DNA of 64,000 nt from Mycoemilia scoparia (GCA_027575805.1 JANBPU010000013.1:62001-126000), one strand, 5' to 3'; shown: positions 12,266 through 23,143, counted from the stretch's first letter. The notes: generated by a model from the sequence alone, not told the origin. Program-made: numbers and translations.

Positions 12266-12367
12266 TGGATAATAATTTTTGAAGGGTGAATGATTATAGA
12301 GGCAATCGCAGACAAATTGATGTCCAGTTTTACAAGTAAATATTCACCCTTCAAAAATAATCTCCCA
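12266..12367 (+). mobile_element. MITE-like element, copy 4
   Basis: Near-perfect termini: TGGATAATAATTTTTGAAGG on the left and CCTTCAAAAATAATCTCCCA on the right, then TA. The core has GCAATCGCAGACAAATTGAT and CAGTTTTACAAGTAAA. It is shorter than the family because part of the left interior is missing. Confidence 0.85.
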
Positions 12368-13333
12368 TATGGAAATGCTTTTTAAGTTCCATCTAACCAT
12401 AATTTTTTTCGTTTTTGGTAAAAGCCTTGCCAAATATTGCAAAAATATTAAGGATGGCATGTATTCCTCTTTGGTTGGGACTCACTGACTTACTAGTATT
12501 TTAAGCATTAGGGTGTGCATTGACTAAAATCGAGCCACATCATCTCTGTCAGCCACACTAAGAGGACATGTGTGAGATTTTTGTATGCCAAATGCTTTAT
12601 CTCAGTCAATGTTAGAAGCAGTCTTTGTTTCATTGATCCAGAAGAAGGCAGAGCATAATAGTAGCAAGGGAGAGAGTAACCAAACTTTTCTAACTATCCA
12701 AAGTATTGTGGTAGTAGTGCTACTACCACTATAAGACCGACTTTCTGACTTTCTAATAACAAATAGATATAACTAACAACTTGTTACACTATGACGGCTC
12801 GAGTCGTTAAAGTTAATTGGTTTAGTCATTGGGTTGGCTTATAAGGGATCTGTGAGAATTTTTATAGCAGTTATTTAATGCCAACCACCTATTGCTCATG
12901 GATGTGGCTACTCATGCCCCCATTTTGCAAACTATAATTCAGCATGGCCTAGTTTCTATACCTACAAATATTCCAATAGAATATTTGCTTGGCCATGCCT
13001 GTTGTAGCAACATTTTTAGTGGTGTTCTGGTAAAGATATCGTAGGAGCAATACGGGGCTAGATAGACGAGAGGAATTCATCAGCAGTATCATCAAAATTG
13101 GGTAGTGGCTAAAAAGCATGATGCTATTATCTTGAGAGAGATATATTTAAATTGCTGTTATACAAAATCATTGTAAATGATAAAGTTATACTGAGACAGA
13201 TTAGCTGAAGATATATACGACTGAGGCTGACGTGAGCTTTTGAGAACAGGACCGGGGGGCACTGCTAGTTCAACATGCCTCGCCCCATACTTAAACATAC
13301 GACCATACGCCTTCGTGAGGGGGAAGAAGAGAA

Positions 13334-13689
13334 TTATGTCTTCTTGTCCTTGGGCAAGCAGGTGTTGGGATGAGGGCCGGTGGGGATTGGGACGATTCCC
13401 TTAACAAACTTCTCGTTTGGACCTATGAAGTCATAGATATGCTGCGCCTTGTAAAATGAGGGTGGAGCACCGAGTGCAAAAGGAGCCCAGGCAGATGTTT
13501 CAGGCATTGGTGTAGTATAAGGGAAGTAAGATTTTGGAAGCAAGTAGTGTGCCAGATAAGTGACAAGAAGAGAAAGGGCAGAAGAAAGAGAGATGCGTTT
13601 TCTTGGGCTGTTGAGCTGCAAAGTCCCTATTTATGCTAAAGCATGCCAATATTAATCTTATCAAACAATCCCTCTGTGTGTACATCCAT
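13334..13689 (-). CDS. Small hypothetical single-pass membrane protein (start uncertain)
   Basis: An open frame from 13615 to the stop at 13334 encodes a basic N-terminus (SPRKR), one hydrophobic helix (ALSLLVTYLAHYLL) and a Pro-rich tail ending in CLPKDKKT. The first ATG inside it (13507, MPETSAWAPF) lies after the helix and gives only 57 residues. A longer model is possible: a six-base first exon ATGGAT at 13689-13684, a 68-bp intron with GTACAC donor and TTTGCAG acceptor, then 13615-13334, in phase, giving about 95 residues. The hydrophobic run kept open upstream of the ATG argues that the region is coding. The size and topology would suit a small mitochondrial inner-membrane or ER protein, but I do not recognise the family. 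Confidence 0.4.
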
Positions 13690-14494
13690 AACGAGCTGGT
13701 GTGTCAAGCATTATTTCAATATTCCAAAACCAGCCAAAATTTTGATAATAGTAAGGGAACTTTATTGCGTTTTGGGTCTTGCCACTGGGTTCAAAAAATA
13801 ACCCGGCTCGCTACGGAGGGGAACCCACTCGCATACATTCATACCATGACCAAGGGCTTTAATATCTGAGCTGGTATCTGGTAGTTTGTGGTATCACACA
13901 GCCACAGGCCAAGGCAGGCGCTATTCTTAATACATGGTTCTATTTTTTCAACAGAGTACCTGTAATTTGCGTACTCGTGAGCAAGTTCCGAATTGAGACA
14001 ATTATTGTTCAGCTCGCATAAAGCAGATGGAGCGGTGCTGAACTACATAATAAAAGCCCATACTAATAAATGCCGAATGTGCTTGGGAGGGTTGCGGACT
14101 GATATCTAAAATGGTTTGGACTGATTGATTTCTTTAGTTAAAATTAAGAAGGCTACAGCGATGACGATGATTTTGGCTTTAGTTCTTATGCTGGAGCAGT
14201 CACCTAATCGCAAGGCTATTTATAAGCATGGCATGATGTGGTTGAATTTCAATGGTCAATGGTGCATAAACAGGAAAAATCAATATTATCGTAAGGACTT
14301 CAAGGCTGGTTCCTATACTGAGACCAGAGTCATTCTTGGCATCCACCACGAATATTCTTGTTGTGTGTATGCCACCATCATTCCTCTGTCTTCCATCTCT
14401 AACTAGCTTTGTATCATCTCATTTATTCTGTTTGTTACGTATAATACTACTTATTTCTCGCACTTTTCTAAATTTGCTTCTAAGCTACTGACAA
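13690..14494. other. Divergent intergenic region before ERO1
   Basis: Promoter-side DNA between the small minus-strand ORF and ERO1. A 93-codon plus-strand frame at 14125-14406 has no family resemblance and is not called. Nothing else seen. Confidence 0.5.
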
Positions 14495-16524
14495 ATGTTT
14501 ATAGGGTTTCGGTTCTTCCCAAAGGCATTTATATACTTCCTGGGCTCAGCCCTTTTACTAAGCACAGCCTGTTGGGTTTGCTCAACCAAACTCCACACCG
14601 GCCACAACACCAATAGCAACAACGCCCTGTTCGGTAATTCCACAGAAAACTTATTTGCTTCGAATCCTAATGTCGGCTTTATGGCCCAAGTTCTCCAAAA
14701 GTCTGGAGGGCAAAATATATGCTTGGTAAGCTCGAATACTTTTAACTTTAGAATAACTGGGCTTTTTGATTCTTTTTGGAGGATGGTATATGCTGATGAT
14801 CCGAGGAGTTTGTCGTCAGAAAGAGATATTAGTAGAGATGCATACAATGGACCTGTAAATTCTTATACTGACCTTTGTCTTACTGCAATGGCTCCACAGC
14901 CACAAGGCGAAATAAGAGATACCTGTATCGACTTCGAAGCTATTGAAGCCATAAACGCAGAGATTCGCCCCTATCTGCATAGACTTGTAAAGACATTCTT
15001 CTTCAGAAATGTAAAGGTATGTTTTCCAAGTATATCGTTGTAAATATGCAGCCCGATTGTGGTTTGGTTTCTAACCATATATCTTGAAATACAGGTTGAT
15101 CTGTATAAGCAGTGCGAAATGTGGAATAGTGAGGCATCCTGTTTCCAGCCAAGCTGTATCGTCCAGCCATTGGATGACGAGCTAGTTCCTGATTCATGGA
15201 AGGCTTCGACAGTAGACAGTCCCGACTCAAATCCATTTGGAAAAAAGGTAACTATATATGTACTTGTTTTGTCACAACATTTTGGTGATTCAACACGCTA
15301 TGCATAAGCCCCCGTGTCTTTCTTATTCTAATACTCCTGTTTTTATTCTCAGCTTCTTGCAAGAAGGCCAATCCCAGAATTTAATGACAAAGACTTTGTC
15401 GTAGTTTCTGATGAGACTTATGGCGATGGTATCTGGGTTGATCTTCAAGCAAACCCAGAGCGATTTACAGGATATGCTGGACCTGCGGCAAATCGTGTTT
15501 GGGAATCCATATATAGTGACAACTGCTTTGGTGTTGCTCCATACCTTCAAAATGCTGTTGGTGGTTGGGGTAATCAGCATACTGGTTTGGATGGAAAGGA
15601 TGAGCCATTTGTTACTCCCCCACACAATAGAGCCAAGCTCATAGAGTTTCTTGAGGACCTTTCTGAGGAAGATCTAGCCACTCCATTTTCTCCACAGGAA
15701 GTGCCCTTGGAAATTCGGTCCTTTTATCGGGTAATATCTGGCTTCCATGCTTCTGTATCAACACACATTTGCTACAAGTATCTCAACCACACCACAGGAA
15801 ACTGGGAAAAGAATCTAGACTGTTTTATCTCGAAAATTGGGGCTTACCCAGATCGCCTGCAAAATATTTACTTTAATTATGTCATTCTACTCCGCTCCTT
15901 GAATAAGATGTCAAATCTGCTACTCAAGACCAATTATGCCACTGGGCATCCAAAAGAAGACAAGCTGACACTGGTAAGTTGGTTGTATACACGAAAAATT
16001 AAATCCCTGTTTAAAGTGAATCAAAAACTTCAACAGCCATCTAACATTGATTATTATTATTACTATTGTTGTTGTCGTAGAAATTAATAAAGAGGATCTT
16101 GAAAGGTACAAACAAAGCAGCAAGCTCATTCAATGAAAATAAACTCTTCGTTGGTTCAGATCGAGAGCTTTTGAAAGATGAATTCAAATCCAATTTCCGC
16201 AATATTTCTCGGATAATGGACTGCACTGGGTGCGAAAAGTGCAGGCTATGGGGGAAGACCCAGACAACCGGGCTTGGAACTGCAATGAAATCACTATTCT
16301 CTTATCCAGAAAAGGCTTTCAAACGTGGAGCTACTTCAGTCAATTTTAAGCGCAACGAAATCGTTTCTCTGATCAACACTTTTCACCAATTCTCAACAAG
16401 TATAAAGGCAATTGGTGCCTTCAGAGAAATGTACCAAGGGATCCTTGATGACTACAACAACAATGTTTCCGGATTAGAGTCAACAACCAAAACTTTAGAC
16501 ACACACAAAAGGGATGAGCTGTAG
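14495..16524 (+). CDS. ERO1: ERO1 thiol oxidase, ER-resident, with C-terminal RDEL
   Basis: FAD-dependent oxidase that reoxidises protein disulfide isomerase in the ER. Four exons, 14495-15016, 15095-15247, 15353-15973 and 16081-16524, all joined in phase 0, give 579 residues. An N-terminal hydrophobic segment (about residues 9-27) is a signal peptide or anchor. The exon-2 region CEMWNSEASCFQPSC (Cys181, 190, 195) is the regulatory/shuttle cysteine region. FYRVISGFHASVSTH is the conserved FAD-contacting stretch, and MDCTGCEKCRLWGK holds the active CxxCxxC (Cys480, 483, 486). The protein ends in HKRDEL, a KDEL/HDEL-type retrieval signal, which yeast Ero1 lacks. Start ATG 14495 directly precedes the hydrophobic segment. 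Neighbours are unrelated. Confidence 0.96.
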
Positions 16525-17325
16525 CGCATGAAAACAAATTATTCGTGTTTTTTTTGTAATTTATTTTACTCTATTTATTAATATACACCAATTATGATAC
16601 AGTCATTTTTCAGATGTTTTATGTGTACCTGTGGGGGTATTGGTTTGTTCCTTATATTTCTAATCACTTTTGACAATAGACTAATATTTATTTTGGAGTG
16701 TAAATAATCCTTTTCGGAACAGAGCGCGCTTATTAGATATCACATAAGCCTATTGGTGACAAGAGTTCACATTAGCAACTACAGTTACTTTTGATAACAC
16801 GGATACTTTGTAAGTTAAAAAAAATCAACAACATCTTGAGAATTTTGGCTGATTTAGGTGTAATTTATAATTTAAGCCATTTTAGATTTTATTCGGGTTT
16901 CTGAGCAGTGTAGATGTTCAATATAGTCAAACCAGGGGATGATGATCCAATAGAACCAAAGCCATCCTTTCAATTAAAAGGCATAATGATAACATTGTAC
17001 CTTTCGATTTAATTTACATCACTTGTATTAATAGATGGATGTGTACAACTAATATCAAATGATAGTTGGTAATAAGCATTGTATTTGTTGTGGCATTCCG
17101 TCCATTTGAAAACATGTTTGCCATAATTTCTGGTCAGAGAAATTTTGATACATATATGACAATGGTCATGTTGGTTACAAAAGACATCTAGATAACTCTC
17201 TGAAGACTTGGAAATATTGACCTTGAATTGAATAAATAATAATGTAATCTAGAATGTATACTTGATCTAATCTAACTGGAGAATAAAATGCCTAGTTTCT
17301 AATATTCTGCTATAAACAGTATCTT
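16525..17325. other. Convergent intergenic region between ERO1 and TAZ1
   Basis: About 800 bp of AT-rich DNA between two stop codons. I see no gene, repeat copy or RNA. Confidence 0.5.
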
Positions 17326-18728
17326 TTAATAATTCTCGGATGTAATGAACTTGTCGCCATCTTTTTTGAGCACGTTGAGATGGACTCGAAGAATTTCGAC
17401 AATCTTGATACGGGTATTGCGATCCAGCGCTTCTTTGTCCTTATCATCCTTCAACATTGCCCTTTCCTTCTTCCAAGCTTCCAGCAAATCAGCGAAATCG
17501 ATTGGGTCACCAACAGATACAAGTAGCTTTCGTTTAAACGGACTGAATCTTGGAATTGGAAGTGGCTGACCCAGTGGGAGGACATCAGTCATTCCTAAAA
17601 AAGAACAAATTCAAGATCTTTACTAACAATCCAAAGGGAGCCATATTTGGAACATTTGGACCTTGACGCGTTGGTTTGTCTATATATGGACCAAATATTA
17701 CGTACCATGGTGGTAAATGGGGATAACTATTGGGTTAATTTCCGACTCCATGATCATTCTCCCAACACCCCATTTGAGCCTTGCTATTTCAGGCTTCTGA
17801 TTACAGAATGATTCTGGAAATACGTGCACCTAAGCCAAAATATACGTATACAAGCCATTTGGTATTCCCACGATGATCACATATCTGTGGTCAATGAATG
17901 CGGTTTTGACTGGCAAATAATTACCCATTTCTTCTCATTCAGTTTCTTTATAGCAATATTGACGGCATCTTGATATATACCGCTTCCCCTCATTGTAGGA
18001 ATAGTTTGCCCCAAGGAAAAGAACGCTGCGAAAAATCTATATACATAACTCCAGACAATTTTTTGTTAATTGGTTCGGAATATTGGATAGTAGGGTCCAT
18101 TGCAGAATGTTGTGTACGGGTATGAATAAATTATGGCTTACGGGTTGAAAAATGTCAGTTCTTTTGCACCTAAGCTCCACCTAGTTAGATCTGGCTGGCG
18201 TAGCATCCTTAGTGGCATCAAACCCCATAAAAGGGGATCGTCCATCCTTTTATAACAAGCACAGAAAATTGTCCATCAGCAATGCCACTTTGATGCTTAA
18301 ATCCTAATATAGGTAGGTAGATGTATGGAAACCCTGAATATATGTCGTGTGCCTACGTTGACAAGTGATTTGCATCTACAAAAAGGGAATATTCAAGCGG
18401 CTCTAGAAGATGCTTCATAAACAAGAAAAAACAGCGTTGGATTCAATTGTTTCAGCAGCAGCTTACATGTAATGACTGGCTGTTTTCGGTCAGGATCTTC
18501 AATCGTAGCGACAAGCTTATCCACATTCCTCAAGTAAACCCTATAAAATCCGCAAGCTATCAGGCCTTTCATAGCAGTTCCGACAGCGAGTAGGGTTGCC
18601 GAGCTGGCATAGTCCCACCACCATGCTGTTGGGCTGGTTTGCTGTTGCGTGAAGTACTTCTGGGCTTTTAGAGTCCATGGTCCATACTGACGATTATTTA
18701 GCTTCTCGACTGCGTCGCCACTAGACAT
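17326..18728 (-). CDS. TAZ1: Tafazzin, cardiolipin/lysophospholipid transacylase
   Basis: Mitochondrial phospholipid-lysophospholipid transacylase that remodels cardiolipin. Six exons joined in phase: 18728-18467, 18375-18357, 18246-18142, 18036-17925, 17829-17706 and 17594-17326, giving 296 residues (human full-length 292). The acyltransferase HX4D motif is NHLSTMDDP (His91, Asp96), assembled across a 19-nt second exon. Other landmarks are PLLWGLMPLR, RWSLGAKE, the VHVFPES block, LKWGVGR, and IYHHGMTDVLP, the tafazzin signature. A hydrophobic segment near residues 40-60 fits membrane anchoring. The 19-nt exon is well supported because it alone supplies the catalytic His in frame. Confidence 0.95.
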
Positions 18729-19354
18729 ATCTGATGTCCGATCCGACTAGTAAAAAATATACACAACAAGTTTGTCAGTCTAAGGATCAACAACAAAAAG
18801 CTAGGAAGCCAAAGGTGTCCCAGTTTATGAAAGTCATGGAGAAATGGAAATAATAGGATTATGGGGCTATGCTTAAACTCTGGTGGTTGGTCATGAAGAA
18901 CTATACAAGAGGCCCTTAGAACAATTTTACTGGTGGAGCTGCGTATACTTTGTTCCTGAATGGTAGCAATGTAAGTATAATCCAAGTGATAAAGTCGAAT
19001 AGGAAGTGTCTATTCTTTAGTAACTTTTTAGTGCCAGATTCCCGAAGTTTTATTAGCAAAGAAATACAGAAAAGCATATTTTATGATTTATAGAGTAGCC
19101 AAGTATCACACCTGACTGGACTCAAAATTGTAGTGGTAGATGTGTCTTTGTCTCATTAACCAAGCAGGACAAAACTATGTAACCAGCTTGCAACCTTTTC
19201 TGGATCTATGAGTTCCAGTTTAAACTAATATTGTCGTGTTTTAAAGATTCGATTGTGTTTAGTATCATGTAAAATTTGGTAAGACAGACCTAATGTGGCT
19301 TCTAGTGTCATTTAGAGTTTATTTTGAAAATTAAACTCTAGAATATTATTATTT
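18729..19354. other. Intergenic region between TAZ1 and PPR gene
   Basis: About 630 bp between the TAZ1 start and the stop of the next minus-strand gene. No gene or repeat recognised. Confidence 0.5.
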
Positions 19355-21928
19355 TCAATTTGTACCAGAAAATTTATATCTAAGTGCTGCGCGCTTGCGC
19401 TTGCCAACATCAAATGGAATTGGTGTATTCCATTTTCTGTTTAGGCGCCTCTGTATTAGGTTAGCCTCGGGACGACATAGCTCAAGCAGCTTGGCTTGAA
19501 CCCTTGGGTTTTCCGTCTGTACGGCCCGAGAATATATTGTTGTAAAGTCTTTGATCGAAAGGTCATGCCTGCAATATGGAAGTCCATCTTTGAGCTCCTT
19601 AATCAAGGGCAAAGCATCATCAAATTTATCATTTTTACCGAGTAAATTGATCATCATTTTATATGTACGGTGTTCCATGTCTTTGCTTCTACCGATCTTT
19701 GTCCTTATGGATTCCTGTTCTCTTGGGGTCAGTGCCTTCGACTGGTTCTCAGCAAACATGGGCATTAGTGCAACCTCTTCTATGTTTTGGGAAACAACAA
19801 TTTCATTTTGTTTACCAATAGCAGCACTACTGTCAGATCGAGAGCCCTGAGCAGCAGGCTTCTGGCTGGTAACTGGTGGTAGCCTTGGCTGCTCGTCAGG
19901 TACTTTTAGACTGTGGGCCTGTATCATTGATTCTGATTGATTCTGCCACGCTTTAAATTGGTTCCATACAATCCATGCTCTATCCAGATTCCGAGTCCGT
20001 TCGCAGCATTCCAGGGCGCGCAGATAGATCCACCCTGTGTATTTGACTTTTAGACGTGGAAACTCATTGACATAGACATCCCATGCTGCCTCATAATTAC
20101 CGACATTCAAAAGCACTGCCATATATGCAAGCAGGAACTGAGGAGATATTGGTACTTCTTCTGTGTGCACGTTGTCAAGGAAGTGATTGTACAGGATCTT
20201 CGCTTCGGTGGCAACCTCGGAAAGGGTTTCTGGGCATCTTGGCAATAAGGGAACATCACTTGGAAGCTCTATTTCTGTTGTCTCTGCGTAGGAGGCTACA
20301 TCCTGCGGACCACCCACCAATTCTCCCGCATTTTGATTCGGCTTTTCTGGGCCACCCAGTTTGGCAGTCTTCCTGGACCAGGACTTTGCTCGGGGAAGGT
20401 GGTTGCTGAGTGCCAAAAAGAGGTTGGTGAAAGTAACATCATCGATCTTGACTAGGCCACTCTCATCGACCTTGACCCGGTTAAAGAGCCTGGCAAATAT
20501 GTCTCGAGCCAGCCTCAGCTGCTTCTTTTTTACGCAGGCATATATCAAGGTGTTGTATGTGAAGTAATCCGGAGCAAATCCCATGAGCTCCATTTTGTCT
20601 AAAAGCGCGAATGCATCGTCAAAGTAACGGGGTTCACGGGCGCAAGCATTGATCAGGGAATTGCAAGTTACATCGTTCGGCTCAATGCCTTCGGCTATCA
20701 TTTCATCGAATAAGTTCAAAGCCTTTTCCACCTGGTTGTTCTTTGCACAGGCATTTATCATCATCGAGTACGAATACTGGTCGGCCTTTCCCGCTTCGTA
20801 TTTAATGTGCTCGAATACGCCCCATGCACGTTTGTAGTCATAAGCCCGAAGACAGCCCGAAATCAAGGTGTTGTACACAATCGGGGTGGGCCACATCTTC
20901 TTTTCCTTCATAAGCTCATAGCTATGGAAGGCATCCTCAAGCCTACTATTTCGTACGTAGGCCTTGATGAGACTTCCATATGCATAAACATCGGGCTTTA
21001 GTCCGCTGACTTCAATGGACTTGAATGCCTCGACAGCTTTGTCGAGTTTTCCTGCCATGCCATACGCGTTGATCATCATGTTGTGGGTCTTTGTGGTCGG
21101 TGCTATACCAGCATCCTTAAGAAGGTGAAAAGCAGTTTCGGCCTCTTTCACTCTCCCAAGCCTGGCATTGACCCCAATAACTTTGTTGAAGTCCTCAACT
21201 GTTAGTGCCGCATCACTGCTGGGGCTTTTGGATTTATTATGTAAGCCATTCTTCAACTGAAGCTCCTCTAACTTCTCTGGCCCAGCCTTGTCATAGAGTT
21301 GAATTCTGCTTTGTTCTGCTAATCGCGCTGACTGTGTGTTCAAAATCATAACATCCTGAAATGTAGAATATCCCGAAGACTGGTTCTTTGTTGTTGACGG
21401 CTCAGACCCATATATAGCCTCATTCCCAGCACCATTGGCTTGGAAATCTGCCTCCGTGTCCGCTCCCAATGCCTCCAGCGACGACTCGTTTCCAAAGCTT
21501 TCCTCTGTGGTTCCATTTGCACCCGTGGGGTCATCAACCCGGAGCCCCATAAGAGAATCATATATTTTTGAGACCTCCTGATCTGTTACATCAAAGCCGA
21601 AGTCTTTTCCTCTCTTTTGTGATAGAATTTTTTGTGCTTCTGGTGATTTGAAAATTGGGTCTGACCTGTTAACCCTTCTTGATATCCTTCTAGTCGTGTG
21701 CCAGCGTATTGATCCATTTGCGGGTGTGCTCAGGGGATGATTTTGGGTAGCCTCCGCTTGAGTGCATGGGCCATAGTGCCAAGGCTCCCTGTGCGGTATG
21801 GGCCTGGCGTTACTATATAGACTATGTACATTTCTATTGCCATTCACGACATTGAGTCCAGACCTAGACAATGGCGTCGTGAGTAGCGAATGCAAATTTG
21901 CCTTGGGAATGTAGTGTTGAAAATACAT
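19355..21928 (-). CDS. Large mitochondrial pentatricopeptide-repeat protein
   Basis: Intronless 857-residue protein with start ATG 21928-21926 and stop TGA 19357-19355. The first 90 residues are rich in Ser, Arg, His and Asn with few acids, as in a mitochondrial presequence. At least six tandem PPR motifs run from about residue 240 to 480, with the classic rhythm TYNTLI/YSMMINAC/NSLINAC/VYNTLISG followed by Gly-Pro turns such as GLKPDVYAYG and GIEPNDVTCN. A second helical region with weaker repeats covers about residues 560-830. The family binds organellar RNA to stabilise, process or translate mitochondrial transcripts; the specific target is unknown. It reads away from PIH1, with a MITE cluster in the shared upstream region. 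I cannot name the orthologue. Confidence 0.85.
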   Translation of the reverse strand: MYFQHYIPKANLHSLLTTPLSRSGLNVVNGNRNVHSLYSNARPIPHREPWHYGPCTQAEATQNHPLSTPANGSIRWHTTRRISRRVNRSDPIFKSPEAQKILSQKRGKDFGFDVTDQEVSKIYDSLMGLRVDDPTGANGTTEESFGNESSLEALGADTEADFQANGAGNEAIYGSEPSTTKNQSSGYSTFQDVMILNTQSARLAEQSRIQLYDKAGPEKLEELQLKNGLHNKSKSPSSDAALTVEDFNKVIGVNARLGRVKEAETAFHLLKDAGIAPTTKTHNMMINAYGMAGKLDKAVEAFKSIEVSGLKPDVYAYGSLIKAYVRNSRLEDAFHSYELMKEKKMWPTPIVYNTLISGCLRAYDYKRAWGVFEHIKYEAGKADQYSYSMMINACAKNNQVEKALNLFDEMIAEGIEPNDVTCNSLINACAREPRYFDDAFALLDKMELMGFAPDYFTYNTLIYACVKKKQLRLARDIFARLFNRVKVDESGLVKIDDVTFTNLFLALSNHLPRAKSWSRKTAKLGGPEKPNQNAGELVGGPQDVASYAETTEIELPSDVPLLPRCPETLSEVATEAKILYNHFLDNVHTEEVPISPQFLLAYMAVLLNVGNYEAAWDVYVNEFPRLKVKYTGWIYLRALECCERTRNLDRAWIVWNQFKAWQNQSESMIQAHSLKVPDEQPRLPPVTSQKPAAQGSRSDSSAAIGKQNEIVVSQNIEEVALMPMFAENQSKALTPREQESIRTKIGRSKDMEHRTYKMMINLLGKNDKFDDALPLIKELKDGLPYCRHDLSIKDFTTIYSRAVQTENPRVQAKLLELCRPEANLIQRRLNRKWNTPIPFDVGKRKRAALRYKFSGTN

Positions 21929-21982
21929 GACATAAAAATATTTGGAGAAAAAAGTGATTATGCAAATAATTGTTGATCCAAA

Positions 21983-22101
21983 TGAGTGATGATTTTTGAA
22001 GCGTGCCTTTTGGCAGTCAATGGTTGATTATTGAGGTGATCACATTCAAATGAGTGACAACTATTTAAAGAAAACTGCTACCCTTTAAAAATTATTGCTC
22101 A
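21983..22101 (+). mobile_element. MITE-like element, copy 5
   Basis: Left end TGAGTGATGATTTTTGAAG, right end CCCTTTAAAAATTATTGCTC then A and TA. The TA on its right is also the TA on the left of copy 6, so the two sit head to tail sharing one dinucleotide. Confidence 0.8.
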
Positions 22102-22103
22102 TA

Positions 22104-22203
22104 GGGGAGATTATTTTTGAAGGGCCAAAGGCAGACTATACATTCCAATGCAAGTTGAAACTGGCCTACTAGTAAAAATTATCCCCTCAAGAATAATGAT
22201 CCA
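22104..22203 (+). mobile_element. MITE-like element, copy 6
   Basis: Left end GGGGAGATTATTTTTGAAGG, right end CCCCTCAAGAATAATGATCC then A and TA. Shares its left TA with copy 5. Core contains CCTACTAGTAAAAATTATC. Confidence 0.8.
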
Positions 22204-22208
22204 TATCT

Positions 22209-22458
22209 TCACATCTCACAAGGCTTTAGGCAAAATGGGTCCCCAGGAGCTACATATAAAATAGTTGATAATTGCGCCGAAATCTGATGAGGGCTCATTC
22301 CTATCTACAATATGGGTGATAATTTTTGAAGGCTACCTTTTGGCGACCAAAGGTTATAGGAGCAATCACAGCCAGGTGGATATCCAGTTTTACTAGTAAA
22401 CTTTCACCCTTCAAAAATTATAACTCATATGCTTGATCCCAAGTGAAACCCCACTATA
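22209..22458 (+). repeat. R2 dispersed repeat, copy b, split by MITE copy 7
   Basis: Left part 22209-22312 (CACAAGGCTTTAGGCAAAAT, GGGTCCCCAGGAGC, CGAAATCTGATGAGGG, CTATCTACAA) and right part 22428-22458 (ATGCTTGATCC, CAAGTGAAACCCCAC) are continuous in other R2 copies. They are separated here by MITE copy 7. Confidence 0.8.
22313..22427 (+). mobile_element. MITE-like element, copy 7 (inserted into R2 copy b)
   Basis: Left end TGGGTGATAATTTTTGAAGG, right end CCTTCAAAAATTATAACTCA, with TA on both sides. Removing the element plus one TA restores an uninterrupted R2 sequence, which is direct evidence of past transposition with TA target duplication. Confidence 0.9.
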
Positions 22459-22573
22459 TGGGTGATAATTTTTGAAGGGTAAATTTTTGTGACCAATGAT
22501 TATAGGGGCAATCGCAGCCAAATGGATGTCTAGTTTTACTAGTAAGCATTCACCCTTCAAAAATAATCGCCCA
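22459..22573 (+). mobile_element. MITE-like element, copy 8 (best-preserved)
   Basis: Termini TGGGTGATAATTTTTGAAGG and CCTTCAAAAATAATCGCCCA are near-perfect inverted repeats with TA on both sides. The core is ACCAATGATTATAGGGGCAA, CGCAGCCAAATGGATGTC and TAGTTTTACTAGTAA. Confidence 0.9.
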
Positions 22574-23143
22574 TATCATTGGTATATACAAGGAAGGGTC
22601 ATAATTCCTTTTTGGACAATAGCTTGTCATCTGTCCTGTTTCTATACATGGCACACTTTTTGGACAATTGCTATCATTGTTGCAGCTATACATACCGCAA
22701 AATTACAGAAATTATAACCTAGGCATCACCAAAACATGGTTGAATTTCACCGGTGACAATTACAAAAGTTGTGGGAGAAAAATAATACCAAGGCGCATGT
22801 CCCAAAATAGTCAAATTCATTCTGAATTCTTCTATGCAGTAAAGATCCTAACCATTTTACCATATCCATCCATACGCTCCCCCCACTGTCACTCAAATCC
22901 TTGCAAACCATTGGGAAATTAAAAATCCGTGCGGGATCCAAACAGCAGAAAAGTCATTGTTGCTAATGCACCACACGTCAGTCAATCTTCCTATTAGAGG
23001 CACAGATATATATATATACACACACACACGCACAAACCAGATATTTTAGAAAAGATATACTCTTTGGGTATTCACAACGTACTCGAATTCTTGAGATAGA
23101 ACTGCTCTACAGAAACACAACCATTAAACAATAAGAATAAAGC

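Larger units (their letters stand above)
10450..13333. other. Gene-poor, repeat-bearing intergenic region
   Basis: Nearly 2.9 kb with no convincing ORF. It holds MITE-like copies 2, 3 and 4 and R2 copy a, plus a short CATTAG/CATTAA tandem stretch around 12227-12250. The first few hundred bases are the AGX1 promoter side. Confidence 0.6.
21929..23143. other. Divergent intergenic region loaded with small repeats
   Basis: Between the PPR start and the PIH1 start. It contains MITE-like copies 5-8 and R2 copy b packed into about 600 bp, then a short (TA)n(CA)n tract around 23008-23034 close to the PIH1 start. Confidence 0.7.

Noticed and set aside
14125..14406. 93-codon plus-strand frame upstream of ERO1
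   Set aside because: No ATG at its beginning, no domain or composition typical of protein; lies in a promoter region.
21983..22573. Repeat cluster considered as a CRISPR-like array
   Set aside because: Repeats are inverted-terminal elements of about 115 bp with related interiors, not short direct repeats with unique spacers, and the genome is eukaryotic.
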